The notes beneath the pieces were generated by a model. That model did no database searches. It saw nothing but the letters and a program-made list of their open reading frames with translations, and was not told the origin of the DNA. A stretch of 64,000 nt of DNA, taken from Streptomyces coacervatus (GTDB lineage Bacteria > Actinomycetota > Actinomycetes > Streptomycetales > Streptomycetaceae). Position numbers and translations under genes: made by a program. Positions 51,254 to 61,170 of this stretch are shown piece after piece. Within the stretch, counting starts at the first letter, position 1; each line of letters opens with the position of its first letter. Where the stretch lies: NCBI RefSeq assembly GCF_029223485.1, contig NZ_JARHTP010000024.1:110613-174612 (forward strand). Direction: 5' to 3'.

Positions 51254-51553
51254 ATGGAAGCGAAATGCACCATCTGCGGGAAGCCCACTGACACACTCCT
51301 CTGCCTCCAGGGAGGCGGCAAGTGGCTGACCGGCGTCCTGATGGCACTGGGAATCTCGCCCGGTGACGCCAAATACATGATCGGCAACCTTCTTGACTGT
51401 GAACCCGACGAGGTTTTCAGTCATCAAAAGTACGAAGATTTGCCGCTGATCGTCTGCGCCGACTGCATAAAAAAGTCGGGCAAATTTCCGCCCCCTGAGC
51501 CTGCTGGGATACCGAATCCCACTGTTCTCGTTCAGCCGGCCGATTGGCACTGA
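51254..51553 (+). CDS. small zinc-ribbon-like protein
   Basis: 99 residues beginning MEAKCTICGK. Two CxxC knuckles (CTIC at residues 5-8 and CADC near 69) suggest a zinc-binding fold. The middle is LLDCEPDEVFSHQKYEDLPL. It lies 140 bp from the IS3 end with no good ribosome site. Family not recognised. Confidence 0.6.
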   Translation: MEAKCTICGKPTDTLLCLQGGGKWLTGVLMALGISPGDAKYMIGNLLDCEPDEVFSHQKYEDLPLIVCADCIKKSGKFPPPEPAGIPNPTVLVQPADWH

Positions 51554-51912
51554 GCGAGAGGATGGGCTCTAAAGACTGCGGCGTCTATCGCGCTGCGCGA
51601 GCATTCAGCTGCAAAGTGCAGCAACAGGACAACGCGCCCAGCCACTCCTAGACTAGGGGCGGAGCGCTTTTCTCCTGGTTCGACGAATGAGCGGTTCACT
51701 CGGCTGCAATATCACCTGAAGCCAGCTTGCCGCGCAGGGCAGCCAGGCAACGGACGGGTGAAATAACCTACACCAGCGACGGCCGGGATAACGGACTAAT
51801 CGACATCTGCCGCAAACCGGTTTCCCCTGGCGGCTTACCGTTCCCGGCCCCGGTGCAGTCCGGTACACCCGGCCCCGTCAAGAGCGCTAGCCAGATAAGG
51901 GGCTCAGGACAC

Positions 51913-54900
51913 ATGACGCGCGAGAGTCTGTTGGCCGCTGTGATAGAACGGCTTAAAGAGTTTCATGCGACGGGTAATGCCCGAGTAGTTCTTGAACCCA
52001 GGGCGCTGGCTGAGGCCGCGGCCTTGATGGACTGCCGTACGGACCCGGTGTCTGACTGGGAGCCTCTGTGTGCGGCCGGTCTCCTGCACTGGCAGCGCTA
52101 CCTCGCTCTTCCGGAAGACCAAGGCCCGGAAGAGCTGGAGCGGGCAGTTGAGCTTCTCAGCCCCGTGTACCGGGAGAGCCCAGACGTTGTCCCCGGGCAG
52201 ATTCGAGAGTTCCTTGATGAGGTGACTACTTGGCACAACCGCGCCGTTGACCTGCTGGACGCGGCCGACACCCAAGACCGCGCCGCAATCGAGAAGGCCA
52301 GAGACCTGCTGCAGCGGGCGCTGGAGTATACGGCGCTCATCGACCCCCTACGCGCGATGTATTTGTCGACCCTGTGCAGCGCGTTGGTGGACTTGCACGC
52401 CAACACGGGAAATCTGGACGTGCTCGCGGAGGCCGTGCGAATCGGCCAGGAGGCAGTCGAGGCGGGCAAGGCGACCGGAGTCGACGATCCGACACTGGCC
52501 CGCTACCTGTCCCACTATGGCCAGGTGCTCCACGTGTGGCACGAGCGCGTGGACGACCTGAAGGCGCTCACGCAGGGCATATCCGCGCTGCGCGAAGCGG
52601 TCACGAAAAGTTCTGCCGAGGACCGCCCCGACTTTGTACGCGCCCTCGGCAACGCGCTGCAGGCCATGCACGAGCGGGTGGAGGACCCGGAGCGGCTGAA
52701 GGAGGCCATTGAACTGGGCCGCGAAGCACTGGCAGAGACTGCGTCCGGCCACCCACTCCGATGGTCCTCCCTGGGCAGCCTCGCCGGCGGCTTGCTGCTC
52801 TGGCACAAACGCACGGGAGACCCTGCCGCGCTGGAGGAGGCGATCGGGTTCTACCGGGAAGCCGTCGAGGAGACTCCTCCTAGGCATAAGGGGCGTGGGG
52901 CCAACCTGTCCGCCCTGGGTATCGCCCTGCGCGTTCGATACGACGCGACAGGCGACCTGACCACGCTTGACGATGCCATCGACAACCTGCGGGAAGCCGT
53001 CGCGGTGACCCGTGGCGGCCCTCTGCGGCCGGGATTCCTGACCGGCCTTAGCAATGCTCTGAGAGTCCGCTACGAGCGGATACCGGACGAGGCGACGATT
53101 GAGGAAGCGATTCGCACCAGCCAGCAGGCGGCCGAGGAAGTTCCGCCCGGCGATTCCCGGCGAGCTGGCATCCTGACCAATCTGGGCGGCGTCCTAATGG
53201 CCCGGCACGAGCAGACCGGCGCCCCGGATCCTCTCGCCGAGGCGATCACCGTGTTGAGGCAGGCCTCGGAGGAAGCGCCGGACGACAGCCCCAATCGGGG
53301 CATCGTTCTGTCCGGCGTGGGCCTTGCGCTGCGGACGCGTTACGAGCGTACGGGGGACTTGTCCGCCTTGGAGGAAGCAGTTCAGTACTGCCGGAGAGCA
53401 GTCGCGGCAACCCCCACGGATCCCCCACCCCCACACCCAGACAGCGCCAAGGTTCTGGCGAACCTTGGCGGCGTATTGAACGCCCAACAGCAGCATGCGC
53501 GCCCCGGGGACACCGCGGCCCGCGACAAGGCTGCAGGGGCGTTGCGAGAAGCGGCGGGCGTGACCGCCGCGCCGCCCAACGTCCGCCTGTGCGCTGCCCG
53601 TGACTGGGGCCGTCTTGAGGCAGCGGCCGGGCACTGGGCGGAGGCGGCCGAGGGGCTGTCGACAGCCGTCGGCTTGTTGCCACGCTTGGCTGCACGCCAT
53701 CTGCAACGAAGCGACCAAGAGCATCAGCTGACCCACTTCCCGGGGCTTGCGTCCGATGCCGCGGCCGCCGCCCTGCAGTGCGGGAGGGCGGACAGAGCCA
53801 TGGAAGTGCTGGAGCAGGGGCGCGCAGTCCTACTCGCCCAGGCCCTGGAGTCCCGCAGCGACCTCACCGAACTGCACAAGCACGACCCCAAGCTGGCCGC
53901 ACAGGTCAACCAACTGCGCCAAGCACTGGACGACGACCTCTACACTGCGCCACTCGTAACCGACGGCCTCGGATCGGCTCCAAGAGGCTCGGCGGATCGG
54001 CGCCATGCGCTGGCCCTCCAGTGGGACATCCTGATCCAAAAGATTCGCAACAGGTCAGAACCCGAACTGCAGCGCTTCTTGCTGCCCCCGAGCCTGGATG
54101 ACCTGCTCCCTGCCGCCCAGGCAGGCGCGATCATCACCGTCAACGTCAGCGGATATCGCTCCGATGCTCTCATTCTGACCCCCCAGGGGGCGCATGCCGT
54201 GCCGCTGCCCGCCCTCACCCCCGAAGCGGTGGCCGGGCACGTCGCGACATTCCTGACCGCGGTCGAGACCGCCCAGAAGAAGCGCAGGGACGCAGCAGAC
54301 CGCGTGCAGAGCACACTCGGCTGGCTGTGGGACGTGCTCGCCGAGCCGGTGCTCACCGACCTCGGCCTGATCACGCCACCCGAACACGGCCAGCCCTGGC
54401 CACGTATCTGGTGGTCGCCGACCGGGCTGCTCAACTTCCTCCCCCTCCACGCGGCTGGCCACCACGATCGCCTGACGCAGACGGCGCCGCCCACGGTCTT
54501 GGACCGGGCGATCTCCTCCTACACCCCAACCGTCCGTGCCCTGCAGGACGCCCGGCGGAAGCAAGCCCTGGACCCCGGCCTGGAATCGGAAGGCGGCCGT
54601 GCCTGGTCCATGGAACAGCTGGCCCAAACAGCCCGCCAGCTCGTCGTGGCCATGCCCCGCACTCCCGGTCAGGCCGACCTCCCCGGAGCAGAACAAGAGG
54701 CACAGATCATCACGCACCGGTTTCCCGGAACCGAGTTCCTGCTGGCGGCCGCGGCAACACGCGACCGTGTACTCGCAGCTCTCCGGGATTGCTCATGGGC
54801 GCACTTCGCGTGCCATGCCTACAGCGACATGGCGAGCCCTTCGAACAGCCACCTGCTCCTCCACGGCGCCCCCTTGACTATCGTCGACGTCTCACGGCTG

Positions 54901-55224
54901 CAGGCCAACGACGCCGCACTGGCCTTCCTGTCCGCCTGCAGCACCTACCGCGGCGGAGCGGCGCTCCCGGACGAGGCAGTCCACCTGGCCTCCGCGTTCC
55001 AGCTCGCGGGCTATCAACACGTCGTTGCCGCGATGTGGCCGGTGCTCGATCAGTCGTCGGTCCAGGTGGCCGAGAGGATCTACGCTGAGCTGGACGCCTC
55101 CGACGCCCTGGAACCGGACGTTGGAGGGACCGCTTCCGCCTTGCACGCCGCGGTCCGCGAGCTCCGCGCAAGCAACCCGGGCGACCCCCTGCGGTGGGCC
55201 CCCTACGTCCACGCTGGCCCGTGA
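51913..55224 (+). CDS. TPR-CHAT caspase-like protein
   Basis: 1103 residues from the ATG at 51913; the frame is open 186 bp further upstream. Residues 120-620 are TPR-like repeats of about 50 residues (L-x-E-A-I-x-x-x-R-x-A-V-x-x-x-P). The C-terminal 350 residues form a CHAT protease domain: a beta-rich part with IITVNVSGYRSDALILT, the histidine motif HFACHAYSD (H968) and the cysteine motif LAFLSACSTYRGG (C1009). Both catalytic residues are present. CHAT proteases act in bacterial immune and death pathways, usually with a sensor and a substrate; here the neighbours are unassigned. Confidence 0.9.
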   Translation: MTRESLLAAVIERLKEFHATGNARVVLEPRALAEAAALMDCRTDPVSDWEPLCAAGLLHWQRYLALPEDQGPEELERAVELLSPVYRESPDVVPGQIREFLDEVTTWHNRAVDLLDAADTQDRAAIEKARDLLQRALEYTALIDPLRAMYLSTLCSALVDLHANTGNLDVLAEAVRIGQEAVEAGKATGVDDPTLARYLSHYGQVLHVWHERVDDLKALTQGISALREAVTKSSAEDRPDFVRALGNALQAMHERVEDPERLKEAIELGREALAETASGHPLRWSSLGSLAGGLLLWHKRTGDPAALEEAIGFYREAVEETPPRHKGRGANLSALGIALRVRYDATGDLTTLDDAIDNLREAVAVTRGGPLRPGFLTGLSNALRVRYERIPDEATIEEAIRTSQQAAEEVPPGDSRRAGILTNLGGVLMARHEQTGAPDPLAEAITVLRQASEEAPDDSPNRGIVLSGVGLALRTRYERTGDLSALEEAVQYCRRAVAATPTDPPPPHPDSAKVLANLGGVLNAQQQHARPGDTAARDKAAGALREAAGVTAAPPNVRLCAARDWGRLEAAAGHWAEAAEGLSTAVGLLPRLAARHLQRSDQEHQLTHFPGLASDAAAAALQCGRADRAMEVLEQGRAVLLAQALESRSDLTELHKHDPKLAAQVNQLRQALDDDLYTAPLVTDGLGSAPRGSADRRHALALQWDILIQKIRNRSEPELQRFLLPPSLDDLLPAAQAGAIITVNVSGYRSDALILTPQGAHAVPLPALTPEAVAGHVATFLTAVETAQKKRRDAADRVQSTLGWLWDVLAEPVLTDLGLITPPEHGQPWPRIWWSPTGLLNFLPLHAAGHHDRLTQTAPPTVLDRAISSYTPTVRALQDARRKQALDPGLESEGGRAWSMEQLAQTARQLVVAMPRTPGQADLPGAEQEAQIITHRFPGTEFLLAAAATRDRVLAALRDCSWAHFACHAYSDMASPSNSHLLLHGAPLTIVDVSRLQANDAALAFLSACSTYRGGAALPDEAVHLASAFQLAGYQHVVAAMWPVLDQSSVQVAERIYAELDASDALEPDVGGTASALHAAVRELRASNPGDPLRWAPYVHAGP

Positions 55225-55286
55225 TCTCACGGTGCCCGGGTGAAGGCACGGCGGCCGCGGGGCTGGCTGGCCCGGCATGAGGCCGG

Positions 55287-56825
55287 TCAGGCGGGACGGC
55301 GGGTGGCAAGGGGCTCGACGAGGAACGGCTCGGCCACGGGGACGGGGGCACGAAGAACGTAGGCGCCCCAGGTCAGGCCAGGGGCGAGCTGCATCAGTTT
55401 CTGGGAGATCCGGTGAGCTCGTTTGGCTGCATCCGCTGCCGCACCAGCGGCATGGAAGGCCTGCTGCCAGCAGTACTGGGCGTAGCCGAGGCTGACCGCG
55501 TACCGGTCGTCGTCAAGGCGCTGCCAGGCGCCGCCAGCTGTCTGCCAGGCGTCGCCGGCTGACCGCCAGACGTCGGCCACGGCTGGCGGGGGGAAGCCGG
55601 AGTAGCGGGCCACCTCGGCGGCGGCCGCCAGGTCGGCGGCGACGGCGCCGAGGCGGCAGGCTGCTTGCAGCTCGCGCTCCCCGGGAGGTACCACAGGCCG
55701 GGCGGGGTCCGACAGGATCTCCATCCATAGCCGGTGGACATCGACGGGACGGTATCCGCCGGGACTGATGGCAGGCAGCCGCATGGTCGCGGTCAGAGTG
55801 TGGTCGTCACGCCGGCAGGCCGCCATCGCCAGGATGGTCCCATCGTCCTCGCTGGCGCGGGCCCACACGTGCCTTGGCAGCCGGGTGTCTGACTGTGCAG
55901 CCAAGGGGGCCTCGATCCGCAGCGTCCTGGGGATGGGGGCGAACGTCCACCGAGCCGGACCGGCGAGGGCGGAGCGAGGCAGCAACACTGCGTCGCCCGG
56001 CAGCGTGCCCTGCAACATGGCGGCGACCGAAGACGCGTCGGCCTCGCGGACTGGTTCGGCCAGCCTGAACGCGCCCGCCGGGGACTCCTCGGCTGCGGTT
56101 ACGCTCATGCCTCGATACTCGTGAGCCTCCAGCGCGTCCAGCCGTTCTTGCACCTCCTCCTCCGACAAGCGGACGCGGGAGGAATACGGCCCCTCGATCG
56201 CCTGCAACCAGCCCACCACGGCCTGCTGGTCACCGACCACACTGCGAACCACCGTCAAAGGGGCGCGCAACCGAGCGGGCTCAGGCAACCACCGGGCGAG
56301 AGCTTGCTGCGGAGGGAGGGCTTCCAGCGCCTCTGCGGCCAGGTGCGCCTGCTCGATCGCGCACTCCTCGCGGAGCCCCGCCTCACGGGTGAGCAGGGCA
56401 GCTTCGGCCGCCCACAGCGAGGGCTCGTCGACCTCGTCGTCGCGGACCGCCTCCAGGAGCACCAGCCGGCAGGCGGCTCGCCACCGGTTCGCAGAGCTGG
56501 TGTCCAGCGGCACGCGGCGCTGGGCACTGCCGGTAGAGGGGGCGTCGCCCAGCAGCGCGGCGACCTGCCGTCCGAGCAGCGACGTGACCAGATCGACCGC
56601 CTCTGGGTGGGCTCTGGGCCGGTCATCGGAGGCACCGAGCAGCACCTCCAGCCCGGTGGCCTGGCCGCTGGCGCGGTCCACACGCAGCAACAGCCCCGGC
56701 GCCAGGGTGAGGACGGCTCCCCCCGCTGGCCCTACCGGCTGCTCGCCGATGCGCCAGGCGGCCAGGTCGGCGTCGTAGCGCACCCCCACGTCCGGCGGCG
56801 GACTCGGCGGGGTCGTCGTGCCCAT
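55287..56825 (-). CDS. unknown protein, second gene of minus-strand pair
   Basis: 512 residues from the ATG at 56825. It is Ala-rich with a mainly helical centre and a C-terminal helical bundle (QRLDDDRYAVSLGYAQYCWQ, then QAFHAAGAAADAAKRAHR). No TM segment or motif recognised. It begins 11 bp after the stop of 56837-58060, whose end overlaps its AAAGGGG ribosome site, so the pair is one operon. It is convergent with the CHAT gene. Confidence 0.7.
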   Translation of the reverse strand: MGTTTPPSPPPDVGVRYDADLAAWRIGEQPVGPAGGAVLTLAPGLLLRVDRASGQATGLEVLLGASDDRPRAHPEAVDLVTSLLGRQVAALLGDAPSTGSAQRRVPLDTSSANRWRAACRLVLLEAVRDDEVDEPSLWAAEAALLTREAGLREECAIEQAHLAAEALEALPPQQALARWLPEPARLRAPLTVVRSVVGDQQAVVGWLQAIEGPYSSRVRLSEEEVQERLDALEAHEYRGMSVTAAEESPAGAFRLAEPVREADASSVAAMLQGTLPGDAVLLPRSALAGPARWTFAPIPRTLRIEAPLAAQSDTRLPRHVWARASEDDGTILAMAACRRDDHTLTATMRLPAISPGGYRPVDVHRLWMEILSDPARPVVPPGERELQAACRLGAVAADLAAAAEVARYSGFPPPAVADVWRSAGDAWQTAGGAWQRLDDDRYAVSLGYAQYCWQQAFHAAGAAADAAKRAHRISQKLMQLAPGLTWGAYVLRAPVPVAEPFLVEPLATRRPA

Positions 56826-56836
56826 GGCTGCCCCTT

Positions 56837-58060
56837 TCAGATGATGAAGACGGCGGCCAGCCGGTTCAGCGCCCCTGCTGTCTGGGTGAGTACGGCAGCG
56901 GCGTCCGGGCGTGGGCAGTCCTTCGCGTGCTTAGTCACGGCACCGGACGTCGTTTCAAGTTCAGACCCCAGTTTCGTACGCAGGCCGGCGCGGTGATCAG
57001 CGGTATGGCGGAGGCGGTCCGGGCTTCCCAACCAGGAAACCGAGTCCTCCGTCTGCTCCAGGGCGGCCTCCACCGGGTCCGGATTGCCTCCCCGCCGGCT
57101 GCACTCGCTCGCATAGTCGCCGAGGCGGGTCAGTATGTGTTCGGCCACCGCCGTCCGGCCCAGCTCGCTCGCGATCGCGAACAGCAGTCCGGGCCTCCCG
57201 GCGGATGCCGCCAGCCAGGCCGTGTGGATCAGCCAAGTGCCCAGGCAGGGGTATAGCCGGGACCGGGCCTTACGCGCCCGGTTCCCGCCTTGCGCAAACG
57301 TGTCAGGGTCTGCTTCGGCCAAGGCCTCGGCAAGTACGTCGTCCACTCTGATCTGCTTGGACCGACTGGCCTGATCGACTGGCCGTAGATCACCCAGCTG
57401 GTTGACCAGCGTGAAGACTGCGACGGGGACTTTCTGGTTGGCCGCTCGGTTGCGGTACGCGTGCAAGGTTTCGTGTACGGGGCAGCAGGCGTTCTGGGCG
57501 GCGTACGTATTGACCGCTTGGAGCAGGATTGCCAGGTCCTGCTCGAACTGGGCTTCGTCCTCGTGCCGATCCTGCTGCTGCAGGTAGGCCTCCTCCGCGC
57601 TTTTCGTGCTGGGCACGGGATGCCACCGTCGCCGCTCGGCCGGTATCCACGTCCAGGACACCTTTCCCGAGCCGTAGATCGCCCGCGTGCAGGTGATTCG
57701 TGCGACCCGCCCCACATGAGTGCCCGCGCTCAGCACCACCCGATCCTCGGCCAGGGCCGAGTTCTTCAGCGCCGTCCAGGTGGACCGCTTGAGCCGCAGC
57801 AGATTCCTTGCCGGGAGCTCCAATTCGGCCACCAGCCGGACGATGAGCGCGTGGAAGTCCGAACTGAAGTCGTCTTCCTGCAACGCGTTTCCCCTGTCCC
57901 GGGTTGCCAGTTCCTCTGTCCCGGGCTCACCGGGGCGCGCCTGGAACTCACAGGCGCGGTCCAAGTACAGCACTGAACCGAAGACCCGCTGCTGGATCTC
58001 CGGCCAGGCATCGGCCATCGACTGCCCGCCCCGGGTCTTGTCTGCGTTCGTTGGATCCAT
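56837..58060 (-). CDS. unknown protein, first gene of minus-strand pair
   Basis: 407 residues from the ATG at 58060 with GGAG at 8 nt. The N-terminal 150 residues contain W-P-E-I-Q-Q-R-V-F-G-S-V-L-Y-L-D, and later there is a region rich in aromatic and basic residues (KVSWTWIPAERRRWHPVP). The C-terminus is helical. No family recognised. It is divergent from the 58361 operon with 300 bp between, which could hold a shared control region. Confidence 0.7.
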   Translation of the reverse strand: MDPTNADKTRGGQSMADAWPEIQQRVFGSVLYLDRACEFQARPGEPGTEELATRDRGNALQEDDFSSDFHALIVRLVAELELPARNLLRLKRSTWTALKNSALAEDRVVLSAGTHVGRVARITCTRAIYGSGKVSWTWIPAERRRWHPVPSTKSAEEAYLQQQDRHEDEAQFEQDLAILLQAVNTYAAQNACCPVHETLHAYRNRAANQKVPVAVFTLVNQLGDLRPVDQASRSKQIRVDDVLAEALAEADPDTFAQGGNRARKARSRLYPCLGTWLIHTAWLAASAGRPGLLFAIASELGRTAVAEHILTRLGDYASECSRRGGNPDPVEAALEQTEDSVSWLGSPDRLRHTADHRAGLRTKLGSELETTSGAVTKHAKDCPRPDAAAVLTQTAGALNRLAAVFII

Positions 58061-58360
58061 CAGCTGTCTCCGTTCGGCGCCTGCGGTGCTGTGCGCTCTG
58101 TCCGGCCGTGTCTGCGGACCGCTGCCCCACGTGCTCCAACCGTCGCCGTGCTTCAAGGATGTCCCAGCAGCCATAGTCCCGCGAGCCTGTGCCTGCCCTT
58201 CGCATGGTCACCCGGGGCATGGCCATGGCAGCTCCGCAGCCACCGGGGCATCGCTCCGATGAGGGGGCGTCCCCATTCCCGTCACAGCCAGCACAGCCCG
58301 TGGGTGCTCTGTACAGGCATCGAATCGCGGTGCCGTGTCTCGGGAATCAAGGAGAAGATC

Positions 58361-59368
58361 ATGCCTTTCGGAATCAGCAAGAGGTCGGCGGGCGTCGCGC
58401 CGCCGGTACAGGGGCCGGAGGCGGGGCCGCCACTGACGATGCAGCCGTTGTCCGAGGAAGAGAGGGAGCGGCTGATCGAGGCTGTGGTGGTGCTGGGGCA
58501 TGAGCACGACCGTGACCGATGGGATAACACCGAACTGCATCTGGTACTGCCCGCACTGCTGGCGGGACATGCTTTGATCAGCGCGGCGGCCACGCCGGCC
58601 CGGGCAGGTGTCGCCCGCCTCGTCGAGGCCTCTCACGCCGCCGCGGCCGCGCGGGCCAGGCACGACAGGGCCGAGCACGGTGGCCGGCTCAGGGCGGCCG
58701 AGCAGGCTCGGGACGAGGCAGCCCGGGCCAGCCGGGAGCTGGCAGCGCGGCACAGACTGAGCTCCACCGACCCACTGGCGGGCGCAGCGGATGACGCGGA
58801 GCGGGTGCTGGCTGCGGCCGCGGCCGCGGCGGCTGCCGCACGCGCCGAACTCGACGCCCTTTCTGAGGCGGCCCGGAAGGCCCGTGAGCGGTTCGAGATC
58901 GTCTGGTGGGAGCTGGCAGGACTGCTGGGCGAACTCTCCCAGCACTTGGACCAGCGATACGCGGATGCGATCGGGCCACTGCTGCTGGCCCGCGCGCTCG
59001 GCGGCCACACCGGGGCGCTTCCGCCCGACCTCATCCAGCCCGACATCAACACCGACCCACCCGGCGGTACCGTGCCCGGCATCCCCGACCCCGGCAGGAT
59101 CTTCCCGATCTTCGGCGCGCTGCGCCTGCCCACCCTGCCGACCCCGGCACTGGACACCGCCCGGGCCGCCCTGAATCTCTACCACCCGTGGAAGACGGAG
59201 CTTCAGGTCCCGGCGAGTCCCGAGAAATCTGCTCCCACAGGCGGGGCAGGGCGCGACGGCGCCGCCGGAGGCGGAGACATCCTCGATGCCCGGCGCCGGA
59301 ACGACACGCCGCTTCCCGCGGTCTCATCCGGCGGCAGCACGAACGGCCACCGGGAAGAGCCCGCGTAG
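58361..59368 (+). CDS. helical coiled-coil protein, first gene of envelope-like operon
   Basis: 335 residues from the ATG at 58361 with AAGGAG. Residues 80-200 are almost pure Ala/Arg/Glu coiled coil. WELAGLLGELSQHLDQRYAD and a Pro/Gly-rich C-terminus follow. No TM segment. It sits upstream of a lipoprotein and a membrane protein on the same strand, but a terminator-like hairpin at 59376 and 580 bp lie between. Confidence 0.65.
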   Translation: MPFGISKRSAGVAPPVQGPEAGPPLTMQPLSEEERERLIEAVVVLGHEHDRDRWDNTELHLVLPALLAGHALISAAATPARAGVARLVEASHAAAAARARHDRAEHGGRLRAAEQARDEAARASRELAARHRLSSTDPLAGAADDAERVLAAAAAAAAAARAELDALSEAARKARERFEIVWWELAGLLGELSQHLDQRYADAIGPLLLARALGGHTGALPPDLIQPDINTDPPGGTVPGIPDPGRIFPIFGALRLPTLPTPALDTARAALNLYHPWKTELQVPASPEKSAPTGGAGRDGAAGGGDILDARRRNDTPLPAVSSGGSTNGHREEPA

Positions 59369-59375
59369 CCCTCCA

Positions 59376-59413
59376 GATGGGGAGGCCCGCCATTCTCTGC
59401 GCGCCTCCCCATC
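59376..59413. terminator. hairpin after the coiled-coil gene
   Basis: Perfect 11-bp stem GATGGGGAGGC with a 16-nt loop, 7 bp after the stop at 59368. The next 540 bp (to 59951) hold no gene I can support. Confidence 0.6.
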
Positions 59414-59951
59414 CCCGCGCGCACGCACGAGGTGCAAGGTGGGGCCGGGCCACCCGATCTCCGGTTGTCCGGACTCGCAGCGCTGGCCACGCCCTCACCC
59501 GTGTCGCTGGCGCGATGGCCCTCCGGGCGCCCTGGACCGCGCGCTGCACGCCGTGATTCTGCTGGCTGTCGGCTTGCCCTGGCCCCGTGGCGCCTGGCCG
59601 GGAGTCCCGCCGTACCTGGCCTGGTGCGTCACAGGGACGCCAGCGCTGCCATGCGCTCTCGTCATGCATGCTTCGGATCCGTATTGAGGGTGGCGGTTTC
59701 CGCAAGCTCAAGGACCCGGACCGGTCGATCTGCCCGCGGCGCTGACACCGGCTCTCGTCCCACCCGTTCCGGGCTGCACCCTGCCATTGGTCAGCCCCTT
59801 TCCCTTCCACGGTCCTTGAGGACCTGCGTGCTTTCCGCATCTCGGGTTGGGCTGTCCCGCAGGGGCGGCTGGGTTTCCCGTCACGCGAAGTCCCGCCAGC
59901 AGCCACAGTGTGACGGCCCCGCCCGGGGGCCGGATGAGAGGAGTGTTTCTT

Positions 59952-61145
59952 ATGCATCGTGTTCTTGGCCGGATAGTCGGGCCTGTGTTGACCGCGGTGG
60001 CGGTGGCCAGCACGGCTGTGGCCGCGACCGGCTGCTCGTCACCGCATCACAAGCCTGCCGATGTCACGGTCGCCGTCACCGCGACGAGCGCTGAGCCCGC
60101 CCCGGCGTTGCCCGAGTCGGTGATGAAGGAGCTGCACCAGGCCGCAGCTGCGTCGAAGCGGCCTGGGGATGCTGTGGTGAGGCTGCTCGTGGGCGGTGGT
60201 GCCCGGCCGCAGCTGGCCTTCGCCGCAGACCTCACGCCCCGCCGCAGCAATGGCGCCGTTGAGCACAGCCCCCGCCAGCGTGAAGGCAAGATCCAGAAGG
60301 GACTCGAGGCGTTCGACAGCCGGCTCAGGACCGCCCGGTCCGGCGCCCCGGGGCTCGATCTTCTGAACCTGCTCGACCGGGCGGCCCGGGTGCAGTCTCA
60401 TACGCGGATCATCGTGATCAGTTCCGGCCTGTCGACCGCCGACCCGGTGGACTACCGTCAGCTCGGCCTGTCCGGGGATCCGCAGAAGGTCGCCGCCGAC
60501 CTGAAGGCGCGTCACCTGCTGCCAGATCTGTCTGGCCACCAGATCTCCTTCGCGGGCCTGGGAGAGACCGCCGGCGGTCAGTCGGCGCTGCCCCCGGCTG
60601 CCCGACAGACCCTTCAAGAGACCTGGCGCCGGATCTGCACGCTGGCCGACGCCAGCAGCTGCCAGGTCATCGACGAGCTCGCGGCGGCGATGCCGCCGAC
60701 CGCCACCAAACCCGTCCCCCGCATCAACGTCCCCCTCACCGTAACCCGTCCGGGCCCCCGGCCCGGCAGCCAGAAGGCATCCCTCCCGGACACCGTGCTC
60801 GGCTTCCGAGCCGACAGCGCGGCCCTGTCCCCGGCCGCGGACGCCGCCTTGCGTCCGCTGGTCCAGCTGATCAACACCCGCCACCTGCGCGCCGACATCA
60901 CAGGACACGTTGCCGACGTCGGCCCGGGCCACGACGGCATGCAGCTGAGCCTGCGGCGGGCCCGCGCCGTCGCGGACCGTCTCGTCGCTCTGGGAGCACC
61001 CCGGGGTGCCCTGCGCTCAGTCACCGGCCGCGGTGACCTCGACCCGGTCATCCACAACTGGACCAACGGCTCCTTCAACGAGGCCCTGGCCTCGAGAAAC
61101 CGCAGGACCGAGGTTCTGCTCGACACCACGACCACCACCCGCTGA
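59952..61145 (+). CDS. OmpA-family lipoprotein
   Basis: 397 residues from the ATG at 59952, 8 nt after GAGAGGAG. A signal peptide ends in the lipobox-like VAATGC (C28). The middle domain has IIVISSGLSTADPVDYRQLG, which resembles a von Willebrand A-like fold without a clear MIDAS. The C-terminal 130 residues are OmpA-like (LGFRADSAALSPAADAALRP, later GDLDPVIHNW and ASRNRRTEVLL), expected to bind peptidoglycan. It should be anchored outside the membrane. The next gene begins 25 bp downstream. Confidence 0.8.
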   Translation: MHRVLGRIVGPVLTAVAVASTAVAATGCSSPHHKPADVTVAVTATSAEPAPALPESVMKELHQAAAASKRPGDAVVRLLVGGGARPQLAFAADLTPRRSNGAVEHSPRQREGKIQKGLEAFDSRLRTARSGAPGLDLLNLLDRAARVQSHTRIIVISSGLSTADPVDYRQLGLSGDPQKVAADLKARHLLPDLSGHQISFAGLGETAGGQSALPPAARQTLQETWRRICTLADASSCQVIDELAAAMPPTATKPVPRINVPLTVTRPGPRPGSQKASLPDTVLGFRADSAALSPAADAALRPLVQLINTRHLRADITGHVADVGPGHDGMQLSLRRARAVADRLVALGAPRGALRSVTGRGDLDPVIHNWTNGSFNEALASRNRRTEVLLDTTTTTR

Positions 61146-61170
61146 ACACCCCATAAAGGACATCACGATC